Assembly (NCBI GenBank): GCA_054601695.1
Contig: BAAHQB010000043.1
Coordinates: forward strand, 558,001-622,000
Length of the DNA stretch: 64,000 bases
Origin: Amorphochlora amoebiformis
Taxonomy: Eukaryota; Cercozoa; Chlorarachniophyceae
Direction: 5' to 3'
Numbering within the stretch: the first letter of the stretch is position 1; every line of letters begins with the position of its first letter. A model generated the notes under the pieces. That model was given only the letters and a program-made list of their open reading frames with translations, did no database searches and had not been told where the DNA came from. Below are positions 1 to 64,000 of this stretch, in pieces. The position numbers and the translations under genes were made by a program.

Positions 1-63
1 ATATATATATATATATAAATACATACATATATCTACATATTTACATATATATACCCATTCCAG

Positions 64-125
64 TTGTTTACGAGCACCTCAAAGCCGTGATCTATCACGT
101 GGCCAATGGAGAATATTACCAATAA
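64..125 (+). CDS. Terminal exon of an upstream gene (partial)
   Basis: After the acceptor CATTCCAG the phase-1 frame reads VYEHLKAVIYHVANGEYYQ and stops at TAA (123-125). AATAAA overlaps the stop region (121-126) and could be a polyadenylation signal. The rest of the gene lies left of the window. Family not recognised. A GT at 99 could alternatively be a donor, which would make this an internal exon. Confidence 0.4.
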
Positions 126-172
126 AACTAAGTGTATGTATACAATTTTATATATATATATATATAATATAT

Positions 173-223
<51 letters not shown>

Positions 224-292
224 AAATAAATATACACTTACATATATGGGGCCAATCGAGAATATTACCAATAAAACTATTTGTATGTATAC
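99..292 (+). repeat. Direct duplication of the gene-end segment
   Basis: The stretch from about 99 to 141 (GGCCAATGGAGAATATTACC, then AATAAAACTA) recurs at about 248-292 with few changes, separated by (TA)n. A decayed third copy may lie at 436-450 (GTGGGCAATCGAGG). The copied piece spans the stop codon and the AATAAA motif of the upstream gene. Confidence 0.7.
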
Positions 293-310
293 AGTATTAG
301 ATATATATAT

Positions 311-373
<63 letters not shown>

Positions 374-385
374 GTAGAAATAAAT

Positions 386-440
<55 letters not shown>

Positions 441-514
441 GGCAATCGAGGTGAATCAAAAAGAACTACACGTAAATATACAACATATATACATATATAT
501 ATATATATACATAC

Positions 515-553
<39 letters not shown>

Positions 554-625
554 ACACGTATATGTGCGAACGAGTATGCACGTGCACGTCCACATGTGCA
601 TATACATATATATATATATATATGT

Positions 626-656
<31 letters not shown>

Positions 657-912
657 ATATATATATAAATATTATATATAATATACTATATACCAAAAAA
701 GATGCATTAAGAGACTTGAAGGTAGAGTGGAGAGTAGAGACCCAATGAAAAAATGACGAAAAATTAACGAAAACCTCCAAAATTAAAAAGTAAGAGAAAA
801 AAATGGCGAAACCCGAAACGAGAAGATTCGAGAAAATGCGAGAAAATTCGAGAAAATTAGAAAAAATTGAGAAGTCGACGTACGGAGAGTGAGAGTGTGC
901 ACTGAGAAGATA
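126..912. other. Intergenic: TA arrays and an AG-rich island
   Basis: Mostly (TA)n and short (CA)n, about 140-690. From 700 to 900 there is a purine-rich island with repeated CGAGAAAAT units (about 825-865). A 29-codon frame beginning ATGGCGAAACCC at about 803 lies in it but has no other support. The island probably holds the promoter or 5' leader of the gene starting at 913. No TATA box can be told apart from the TA background. Confidence 0.4.
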
Positions 913-5901
<4,989 letters not shown>

Positions 5902-5938
5902 GTAAGTTCCAGCACCTACATATGCATTTGGTATAAAT

Positions 5939-5981
<43 letters not shown>

Positions 5982-6099
5982 ATACATGTGTATATCATAC
6001 GAGTCCATCCTACATGTAGGTATGTAATACGGATATTTTAACATATAATGTTAATAAGCAAGTATGTATACATATGTTACACATTTATTCATGATATAC

Positions 6100-6149
<50 letters not shown>

Positions 6150-6211
6150 TATGTATGTATGCATATATATATACAAAAACATACATATATTATATGTACA
6201 TATATACATGC

Positions 6212-6255
<44 letters not shown>

Positions 6256-6362
6256 TTTTTTCGTATATATATTATGTATATATATATATATATTTATATA
6301 TATAAGTATGTGTGCATATATATATTTTAAAATAACGTATATACATACACCCTATTAAATAC

Positions 6363-6399
<37 letters not shown>

Positions 6400-6433
6400 A
6401 TATATATATATTATATATTTTTATATATATATA

Positions 6434-6480
<47 letters not shown>

Positions 6481-6626
6481 ATGTGTGTATATATTTTATA
6501 CATATATACACAAACGCATACCCATACACATCCACATACTAATACACAACCACATTCCACACTCCCCCCTTTCCCTACACTGCACAACTACCCATCCTCC
6601 TCAATTCCCCACCCCCACAAGACAAG

Positions 6627-8157
6627 GAGCGAACCTCAACCTCTCCTTTCACCCCCCCTCACATTCCCGAAAAATCGTCAAACCCTTCCCCTAACTTCCC
6701 CCCTGGTATATATTACTGATTTGAGGCACAAAAAGGGTGAATTAAGGTTTGGGCTGGGATAGTTAAAGCGTATGAGACACAACCTTTGCACTATTCTGCG
6801 GATATAAAGAAGGAAATTTCTTCTGCGACGGCGATCCATCTCTCTTCTGTTCGTAAACACAACCCCCACCCCCCGAGTATAGAATCCCCCCGCGAAAGCC
6901 CCCATGAGTTCCTCAAAAATTGTACGAAAGCCTTAAGGTTGCATGGTGAGTGTACCTTTTGATCAGGCGAGAGAGACCTGACCTTCTGCTGGTACAATTT
7001 ATCTCTGCGAGAAAATGTATCATAGTTCATCGGTTTGGATGCCATAATCGAGGACGAAAGGACAGCTTCTCGGGTCCCTGGGTGGCGATGCGCGGGGAGG
7101 GGCCCTTCGCGAGCCTGCCAGTGGCGTCGGGGTGCCTCGTTCGCTGCGACGGGTGCGTCACGAAGAATGACACAGTGTGTGACATAAGAATATGTCACGC
7201 TAAATCACTCACATTTGTGAAGGGTTTGACAGGCAAAATGACAGGATGAAAGGGGGCTAGTTTTCGGCGAAATTCGGAAAATCACACGTGTTTCCGTAAT
7301 CCCCGGGAGCCCCGTGAACGTCTGCCTCACGTTTCCAAGCACCAAGTGGGGGTGCTGGACACCATGTCAGCGGAAAGCGAGGTCTGTAATGTCGCGTAGA
7401 GTCTACATTACCTCTGGAAAGAAAGGGGATCGCGAAATGAGAATACGGCCTACTGGAGGCTTTTCTCCCGTTCAGTTTTGGAGAGAACTGACGAATCTGT
7501 TGTGGTTTTCAGCTACTTGTCACCGAATGCCTTCGTCTGGACCGCGCTCTTAAGCTCTTCTCCTCGGATGTCCAGGTTCCCAATCCCTCAATCGGAGCGT
7601 AAAGCCCCATCCTTCCTCTCCCTAAGTCCAGGGACGCAAAGGGTCAAACGGGCTTTTGTTCCAAACGTTTTGTGCTTATAAGTCGCTAAGAGATGTATTT
7701 TCATGTTTGTATTCGTAAAGAAGGTGGGCTAATTTAGATGTAATTGGGGTGTTTTTCGAACAGACGGCAGTCAAGAGAGCGAATAGGGCTCTGAGGCAGC
7801 TGGGGACCGCCGAGAATCAGAACACCATTAAGAAATTGGGGCTGATGCGAAGGTGAAAGGAATGATAATTAATGTATGTTGTGTTCACACATGAACTTCT
7901 GTGAGGATTTGAAGATTCGTCTGTGTGTAATACAAAAATAACTGTGGTACATTTGTGCAATAGGAGCTCATTGCTTGCCGTGGACAGGCTGCTAGGGGTA
8001 ATATGTTGTAGCTTGATTTCTAGCACACATTCAAAACTAACATACTCTTTTTTTAAATTCGTACAACTACGTTTTCTTCACGAATATGTCTATCTGTCGC
8101 ATTTCGAAATGATTAAATTTCAGGTCGGTAATCTCGTCCGGCCTATCGCCGCCGCCG
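6627..8157 (+). CDS. Gene A block 2: compact exons, possible formin FH3-like or coiled segment
   Basis: This island is nearly free of TA repeats and its introns are short (30-270 bases). Chained exons: 6627-6705 (Pro/Ser-rich), 6763-6852, 6883-6945 (SPHEFLKNCTKALRLH), 6967-7016 (ERDLTFCWYNLSLREN), 7026-7073 (FIGLDAIIEDERTASR), 7166-7216, 7261-7287, 7340-7381, 7513-7575 (LLVTECLRLDRALKLF), 7764-7852 (TAVKRANRALRQLGT) and 8124-8157. All phases agree except at 7017-7025, where nine in-frame bases include a TAG. The order SPHEFLKN, NLSLREN, FIGLDAI, SAKFG recalls the formin GBD/FH3 armadillo region, but this is my weak inference. The last exons look helical and may lead into the dynein-like part. 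A reverse-strand open frame at 6791-7198 is taken as a shadow. Confidence 0.5.
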
Positions 8158-8191
8158 GTATAACATTAAACAAATTAAATATTACTCTATG

Positions 8192-8335
8192 ATATATGTA
8201 AACAAAATACTAAAAATTACATTATATCATCGGACATGTAGGTTAACATACATAAACACAAGTAAATGAATATGCATGCATATAACGTATGATAGTAGTG
8301 TATACGTGACTCGGAATTTATTTGTATATATATTT

Positions 8336-8368
<33 letters not shown>

Positions 8369-8517
8369 ATTATATATATACTCTATGATATATGTAAACA
8401 AAATACTAAAAATTACATGTATATCATCGGACATGCAGGTTAGCATACATAAACGCAAGTAAATGAATATGCATGCATATAACGTATGATACTAGTGTAT
8501 ACGTGACTCGGATTTTA
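8192..8517 (+). repeat. About 130-base direct duplication carrying a 20-base possible exon
   Basis: Bases 8192-8322 and 8382-8517 are about 95% alike by eye and run through ATACTAAAAATTAC and GCATGCATATAACGTATGAT. Each contains an AG-bounded, GTAAAT-followed 20-base piece (8242-8261 and 8439-8458). They sit in the intron between 8157 and 9008. Confidence 0.85.
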
Positions 8518-8532
8518 TATATATATATATAT

Positions 8533-8602
<70 letters not shown>

Positions 8603-8604
8603 TA

Positions 8605-8665
<61 letters not shown>

Positions 8666-8695
8666 TGTTTTTTCTGTATATATATATATCATATA

Positions 8696-8755
<60 letters not shown>

Positions 8756-8839
8756 GTACAGATGTATCATTTAAATAATATTACACATTGTTTGGTATAC
8801 ACATAATTTGTATATATGTGTATATATTTATACATTGTA

Positions 8840-8870
<31 letters not shown>

Positions 8871-9007
8871 AATATATATATATATATATGTATATATATA
8901 TGATATATGTATATATATATATATAATTAATACATATTTATGTATACGTAGCCGATGAATCTATGATTTGGTGTGATGAGACGATTATCAAACATTAACC
9001 AACTTAG

Positions 9008-15436
<6,429 letters not shown>

Positions 15437-15439
15437 GTA

Positions 15440-15609
15440 GTGTCTGTCTCCTCTCTTTCTTTCCCTAACTCATTCTCTCTTCTTTCACTCTCTTCCCACT
15501 CTCTTCTCTCTCTCTCTTTCTCTTCTCTCTTCCTCTTTCTTTTACTCTCTTCGGTTCCGCTTTTTTAACTCCATATATATATATATATTTATATCTAGCT
15601 ACCTATATG

Positions 15610-15649
<40 letters not shown>

Positions 15650-15651
15650 CA

Positions 15652-15717
<66 letters not shown>

Positions 15718-15850
15718 TATACAATGTATACAAATATTGTATGTACAAACATATTTTCATGTATATTTTATTTTTATTTTTCTAAAGTTTTCCTCCTCCT
15801 CTCTCTCTCTCTCTCGTCTCTTTCTCTGTCTCCCTCTACTCTGTCCCCTT
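15440..15850 (+). repeat. CT-rich tracts
   Basis: Two polypyrimidine stretches, 15446-15560 and 15785-15850, lie in the intron after exon 15392-15436. Between and after them are TA arrays. A GA-rich stretch follows at 15875-15935. Confidence 0.8.
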
Positions 15851-16005
15851 TCTGTTTTTCTTTTGACGTAGTTTTGAGAGAGGGGGAGTGAGGAAAGAGA
15901 TAGAAGAGGGAGGACGAGAGAGAGAGCGAGCGAGATTATTTCTAGGAATGCCTATATATATATAATATAAATATGTATTATAAATGTATATTTTTATATA
16001 TATAT

Positions 16006-16038
<33 letters not shown>

Positions 16039-16039
16039 G

Positions 16040-25675
<9,636 letters not shown>

Positions 25676-25677
25676 TC

Positions 25678-26045
25678 TTTTCGATCTTTGCGTCCTCTCT
25701 CCCTTTCTCTTTTTTTCCCTCTCTCTGTCGATTTTTGAGATCTCTCTCTCTTTCTCCTTTTCCCCCCCCTTCTCTCTCTCTCGTGTGCTCTGGTTTTCTT
25801 TCTCTCTCTCTTTCTCTCTCTCTTTCTTTCTCTCTCTCTCTTTCTCTCGCTCTTTAGCTGCCTTTCTTAGCTCTCCCTTTACCTCGCTCTTGAGCTCTAT
25901 CTTTCTCTTTTCGCTCTCTGTTTTCGCTCCCTGTTTTCGCTCTCTATTTTCGCTCTGTGTTTTTGATCTCTCTTTCACTTTCTTTCTCTCTCTCTCTCTC
26001 TCTCCTCGCTCTGTTCCTCTCGCTTTCTCTCCTTCCGTCTGTCTA
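25678..26045 (+). repeat. About 365-base polypyrimidine tract before an exon
   Basis: CTCTCT/TTTCTC runs with short CGCTC interruptions and TTTTCGCTC repeats (25915-25965) fill the intron just upstream of the acceptor GGGTAG and exon 26067-26148. The sense strand is pyrimidine. Confidence 0.85.
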
Positions 26046-26066
26046 ATTGTAAAATCTAACGGGTAG

Positions 26067-35965
<9,899 letters not shown>

Positions 35966-36440
35966 ACTGTTATTATTCGTGTAATGGCATTATCTAGATT
36001 ATGGCATTGACCAGAGGCCAAACTTGAACTTACTGTACGTTGAATTCCATGACTTGATCGGGAATTGATTGAATATACATATGATCTGTTTATGATTAAA
36101 CATCTAGTACTATAGATATTTATTACAAATGATACTATCTATATAGTGACTAAAGGAAAATTTTATAATTCAATCTCATTTCATCATGAACTAGAGGAAT
36201 GTAACTTCGGTTACGTCCATACAGGCCATATCAAGATGTTTCCTATGTAACTCCCGCCTTCTTGTAGTTCTCGACCGCCACGTGTGGTATAATACCGTAT
36301 TTTCTGCAGCCTCATCCCAGGATTATACATATGTTCACACATATCACTACGAAAATATGAGCACATTATATTATACATTAGGTAGATACGTTAGTCAATA
36401 TTTTATTCGAATTATGTAGAGTCTCATAGCACCAATCTAG
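35966..36440. other. Intergenic, low repeat content
   Basis: AT-rich but unique sequence without TA arrays follows the stop of block 5. Short open pieces with splice-like borders are present, for example ATGAGCACATTATATTATAC at about 36357 with a GTAGAT donor, but I could not chain them to the next gene. No RNA gene seen. Confidence 0.4.
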
Positions 36441-36986
36441 CAGCGCCGCGCAGCGGAAGCCACTTGGCGCGCGATCGTCAAGCCCACGGCATCGAAATGC
36501 GCGAGGGCGGTTTCACGCTCTGCTGGATTGATCATCAGAAATCATCAACTCTAGAGGAGATCTGCCTATTTTGAATAGGGCAAGAACGGGAAATTCACTA
36601 TAGAAGTGATCCTGTTCGAGTACGATCTTAAAATTTTCCTCCATCATGACTGGTCAACACAGACGGTTTGGACCCATCGCGTTGTATTATGGGTCGAACC
36701 GGAGATTTATTTCGGAGGTTTGATTCTTCGGTGATTTTGGTTAAATTTGGACTCCGAGGATTCCTGGCTTCCGGTGTCAGGGGGAAATGGAACCAGACAG
36801 GTCGGAGAGAAGGGGGAAACATCAAGTGTCTCCCCCACCCTAACCCCCCCCCTTAAGCCTCTCCTACCACTCAAACCTACATATATATATGAAATAAAAG
36901 CTATAGTCGCTTTGCAGCTGGAATGGAAGGATAGAGAGCGGCAGGGGGGAGGAAGAGAGAGAGACAAAGCAGCGAGACAGAAATAA
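36441..36986 (+). CDS. Small gene, 3' part, unknown function
   Basis: Exons: 36441-36476 (QRRAAEATWRAI, uncertain), 36579-36717 (GKNGKFTIEVILFEYDLKIF and LHHDWSTQTVWTHRVVLWVE, one of the longest uninterrupted exons here), 36781-36800 (GNGTRQ) and 36918-36986 (LEWKDRERQGGG, then a charged end and TAA). Phases agree from 36441 to the stop. The long exon alternates hydrophobic and polar residues like beta strands. The start codon was not found. An alternative splice at 36781 gives GEMEPDRSERRGKHQ. The stop lies only 55 bases before the start of the next gene. Confidence 0.45.
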
Positions 36987-37040
36987 ACGGAGGGGAATCG
37001 AGGGTTTTATAGTGCGAGAGTGAGATCCCGGGAGCGAGAG

Positions 37041-44444
<7,404 letters not shown>

Positions 44445-44698
44445 TTATCACCCTATAACCCTAATCATAATCCTAATCCTACGTCCACTAACCGTAACCC
44501 TAACCGTAACCCTAACCGTAAACCTAACCGTAAACCTAGCCGTAAACCTAAACGAAACTCTAACCGTAACCCTAACCGTAACCCTAACCGTAACCCTAAC
44601 CATAACCTTTCGGGCGAGCGGATTGTTTTTGGTATTTTCGACATTTGATATACTCCTGCTTTTACTTGTACATGTAAGTCAAAGAATATGGGGCTAGA

Positions 44699-46958
<2,260 letters not shown>

Positions 46959-47793
46959 TTACCGTACAACTAGCTAGCATGAATAACTTTTTTATTTGTT
47001 TAACCAACAAATGAAACTAACAAAATCCAGATGTGCCGCGATATAGCTAGGCGCTGTAAACGACTTGTGAGTGAGAGACTCTGCTTTTAAATATAATTAC
47101 ACTAGTACAGTCGTGTAGTCAGTACCGCGGCCGACGGTACCGAGCTAGCGAGCTAGTCCAGTTGAGTAGTGCATGAGTGTTGGGTCTACAATACTCTACA
47201 TCTAGCCAATATCTACTCGATCAGGCTAGGAATTCGAATAGTTAGAATTTCAAGACGATATGGACCGAGATGGACCAGTCTAGTCGTGTCTAGGTGTATG
47301 TATCATGGCTAGTGTCTTGCTAGTTTTGCTTTTACCTAGGTTATACTTGCTACATTCTAGATATTACATCTACAAAGACACTCTTAGCACTAGTAGCACT
47401 GGCAGTGATTCATATCATATCCTAGGGATCAGTGGCGGTTTGGTATTCGTGATTTATATATACGATACATCCTTAGACATCCAGGTAAACTGAACAACGC
47501 AAATGCAATATTACACCGACTGATGTTTTAAACTTGCGACTTCATGTCATTACAAGTTATTGTAACACCATCCCTTTTTGCCATGGTCGTGCCCCTGAAA
47601 ACACTAGGGAGTCGGTGGAATCCACAAGCGACCTTTACACTGACTGTCATAGGTTAACAATCCATCCGCGCGTATCACCAAGAAGCGTCGATATGAAGCA
47701 ACCTCAGCCCCGCTGTGCATCAACTCTTACAGTTTGGGGGCACTAAAATAATTTAAGGCCCTAAGCTCTAGAAGCTGTACGAGTTAATAGACA
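46959..47793. other. Intergenic between convergent genes
   Basis: Unique sequence with no TA array lies between the stop at 46958 (+) and the protease stop at 47796 (-), so it is the shared 3' flank of two convergent genes. An open frame at 47305-47493 starts with a hydrophobic stretch (MASVLLVLLLPRLYLL) but has no splice or neighbour support. TAG-rich tetranucleotide patterns such as CTAGTGTCTTGCTAG are frequent. Confidence 0.5.
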
Positions 47794-48912
47794 TTAGTTA
47801 ACAGTGGGGTAGCTAGGCTGTGAGGCGATACCGCAGATACCAGCACCTCCAGCGTTCCTCTCGATTAAGACATATCCATTCTGTCCCCAGTTGGAGCCCC
47901 AGGAGTTCTTTACTTTCCAGTAAGGAGTACCGTTCTTCGAGCCATATCCAACGACAAGGACGCCGTGATCGAGATTGGTTCCGCACCCGCTGGAGGTGAT
48001 CACACCGCTGGTGTAGAACTGGAAGACCGAGGTGTCAGCTTCGATAGCAACAGAGACAGGTTGCTGAGAGACAGCAGACTTGAGAGCGGCCTCGTCGTCA
48101 GCAGGGACATCTTTGTAGCCAGAAACTAACCCGGCCTTGATAGTGGGAGTGCAGGATGACTTCTTGCAGGTTCCGTCCTCAGCCTTGTATGGGTAGGCAG
48201 ACTCAGAGCAAAGACCGTTTTTGATTACAAATTCAAAGCCGTAATCCATGAGACCTCCATTGCAGCCATAATTTCCGTAAGATCCGGCGCAGTCAACTAG
48301 TTCCTGCTCAGAGAGTGAGTGAAGCTTGCCAGTGGCGAGGTAGACCGCCCCCTCAACGGATCCAGTTGTGGAGAAAGCCCAACAGGAGCCGCATTGACCC
48401 TGGTTCTTGACAGGGGTCACTGTAACAAAAGAGGAAGGGTCGTTTTAGGTTTCTGGTAGTCGGGAAAAAAACATATATGTACCTGCGCCTTTGGAAACCC
48501 AATCGACAGTGTTGGGGGAAGAAGATGAAATCTGGAAGCCCTTGGAGTTTTGTGAGCGAATGTACGGGTTCTTGATCTGCTTAGCACCGAAATAGTGCTG
48601 GTGGAACTCATGGAAGGGCATATCAGCGAACTCGTTCACAGCTAGCTTGTATGAGTGGCCTTCAGCATTGGTCTTCCTGATGAATGCAAGATTGTTGCGG
48701 AAGTGCTTGTAGCTGTAGGAGGAAAACAAACCAGTCGATTAATATCTAATGCTGTTGAGAATGCAAAAGGATAAGTTAAAGATCACTCACCGCTCGGCAA
48801 ATTCGTCACGGGTGTAGCTCTTATTGTGCTTTGTCACAAAGCCGACAAACTCAAACATGGGGTTGGAGGGGTGGGCGGTGGCGAGTGCCAAGAGGGAGAG
48901 AGCGAAAAGCAT
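47794..48912 (-). CDS. Papain-family (C1A) cysteine protease, preproenzyme
   Basis: Three exons on the minus strand: 48791-48912, 48483-48712 and 47794-48419, with GT-AG introns of 78 and 63 bases, giving 325 residues. Residues 1 to about 13 ([13 protein letters not shown]) form a signal peptide. Residues about 20-80 are an I29 inhibitor propeptide with an ERFNIN-type helix and NEFADM. The mature enzyme begins near [18 protein letters not shown]. The catalytic set is complete: Q124 (oxyanion hole) and C130 in [12 protein letters not shown]269 in [11 protein letters not shown] and N289 in [20 protein letters not shown] is the usual disulphide/S2 segment. Length and order are normal for cathepsin L-like enzymes, and it is probably secreted or lysosomal/vacuolar. 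Introns contain no TA arrays, unlike neighbouring genes. Confidence 0.95.
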
Positions 48913-49177
48913 CGTGTAAAGGGTCGAAGAGTGCTGGCGGGGTCTGGGCTGCTTGGCTTTTGACAGACGACTTGCGCGAGGCAGCGTCGACGTGGACCGT
49001 AACAGCAAGTTTAATTTGTCGGCTACTACCGTACTTAAAAGGAAATTAATACTTCGGCTGCTGTTTGATGCATTGAGCACCCCCTCAACGCCTACCCCAC
49101 TCGACGCGAACGACCCAGTCCTGTTCTTTCTGCCAGCCGCTACGTCTTGAATTATTGGCTAAACCGGTTTTCGACGA
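48913..49177. promoter_or_regulatory. Shared divergent promoter region
   Basis: About 265 bases separate the protease start (48912, minus) from the PB1 gene start (49178, plus). The segment is GC-balanced and unique. It must hold both 5' ends if the start codons are right. No clear TATA motif or known element seen. Confidence 0.45.
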
Positions 49178-52392
<3,215 letters not shown>

Positions 52393-52427
52393 GAAAATAT
52401 TATATGTGTATTATAAAATGTACATTA

Positions 52428-52470
<43 letters not shown>

Positions 52471-52529
52471 GGTATATATATATATATATTATATATTATA
52501 TATATACATGTATATATATTATATATGTT

Positions 52530-52590
<61 letters not shown>

Positions 52591-52700
52591 ATATATATGT
52601 ACACGCATAAATTTATATGTATATATGTATGCACATTTATATTTATATTTGTATTGCTAAATATACATATACACACATATATACATATATATGTATAATC

Positions 52701-52746
<46 letters not shown>

Positions 52747-52770
52747 TATATCAATACATATACACATATA

Positions 52771-52812
<42 letters not shown>

Positions 52813-52878
52813 GTATATATATATATATTCATTTATATATATATATATATATTATATATACATGTACATATATATGTG

Positions 52879-52928
<50 letters not shown>

Positions 52929-52976
52929 ATGAGCATATATACATATGTATATATATATATATATTATATATATATA

Positions 52977-53039
<63 letters not shown>

Positions 53040-53050
53040 CATATCAATAT

Positions 53051-64000
<10,950 letters not shown>

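Noticed and set aside
6791-7198. Reverse-strand 135-codon open frame
   Set aside because: The plus strand over the same bases has a chain of exons with matching splice phases, and the reverse frame has no recognisable motif.
47305-47493. Small membrane-protein frame in the intergenic region
   Set aside because: It starts hydrophobic but has no splice, codon or neighbour support and lies in the shared 3' flank of two convergent genes.

Overview
The window looks like nuclear DNA from an intron-rich protist. Very short exons (about 20 to 140 bases) carry consistent reading phases and GT-AG junctions. Most of the sequence between them is (TA)n microsatellite, with smaller amounts of degenerate TTAGGG/CCCTAA telomere-type repeat, CT/GA tracts and local duplications. 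TAA, TAG and TGA all appear as terminal codons, so the code looks standard. I cannot name the clade. The long TA-only open frames encode nothing but runs of Ile-Tyr and similar residues and were not treated as genes. All gene models come from hand-joining exons by splice sites and phase; none is backed by transcripts.

Layout. Bases 64-125 (+): last exon of an upstream gene. Bases 913-35965 (+): about seventy micro-exons, reported as five blocks. Phase is continuous from about 9.0 kb to 35.97 kb. The joins between blocks 1 and 2, and between blocks 2 and 3, are uncertain, so this may be one giant gene or two or three genes. The middle blocks resemble dynein-heavy-chain stalk/microtubule-binding sequence. 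The last block encodes a Lys/Arg/Pro/Thr/Ser-rich tail, with a 13-residue unit repeated on separate 39-base exons, and then a coiled-coil end. Bases 36441-36986 (+): a small partial gene of unknown function. Bases 37041-44444 (+): a complete 12-exon gene for NF-YA/HAP2, 183 residues. Bases 44699-46958 (+): a small unknown gene. Bases 47794-48912 (-): a complete 3-exon papain-family cysteine protease with signal peptide and I29 propeptide, 325 residues. Bases 49178-52392 (+): a complete 7-exon PB1-domain protein, 153 residues. Bases 53051-59783 (+): a multi-pass membrane protein in about 15 exons, with introns filled by telomere-type repeats. Bases 61250-63547 (-): the 3' part of an unknown gene that probably continues past the right edge. 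Genes are close together; introns, not intergenic space, hold most of the repeats.

The most unusual signal recurs in several genes. A short piece made of the last 18-35 bases of an exon plus its 5' splice site has been copied several times in direct orientation into the downstream intron, each copy separated by (TA)n. It occurs three times with four or more copies (17.1-18.25 kb, 39.48-39.8 kb, 40.7-42.03 kb), and single-copy versions occur elsewhere. Related events include whole-exon multiplication (the KRPTTP exons), duplicated acceptors and an inverted exon copy. Together they suggest that TA tracts drive local copying of splice-junction fragments, which yields decoy splice sites, in-phase extra micro-exons and possibly new protein repeats.
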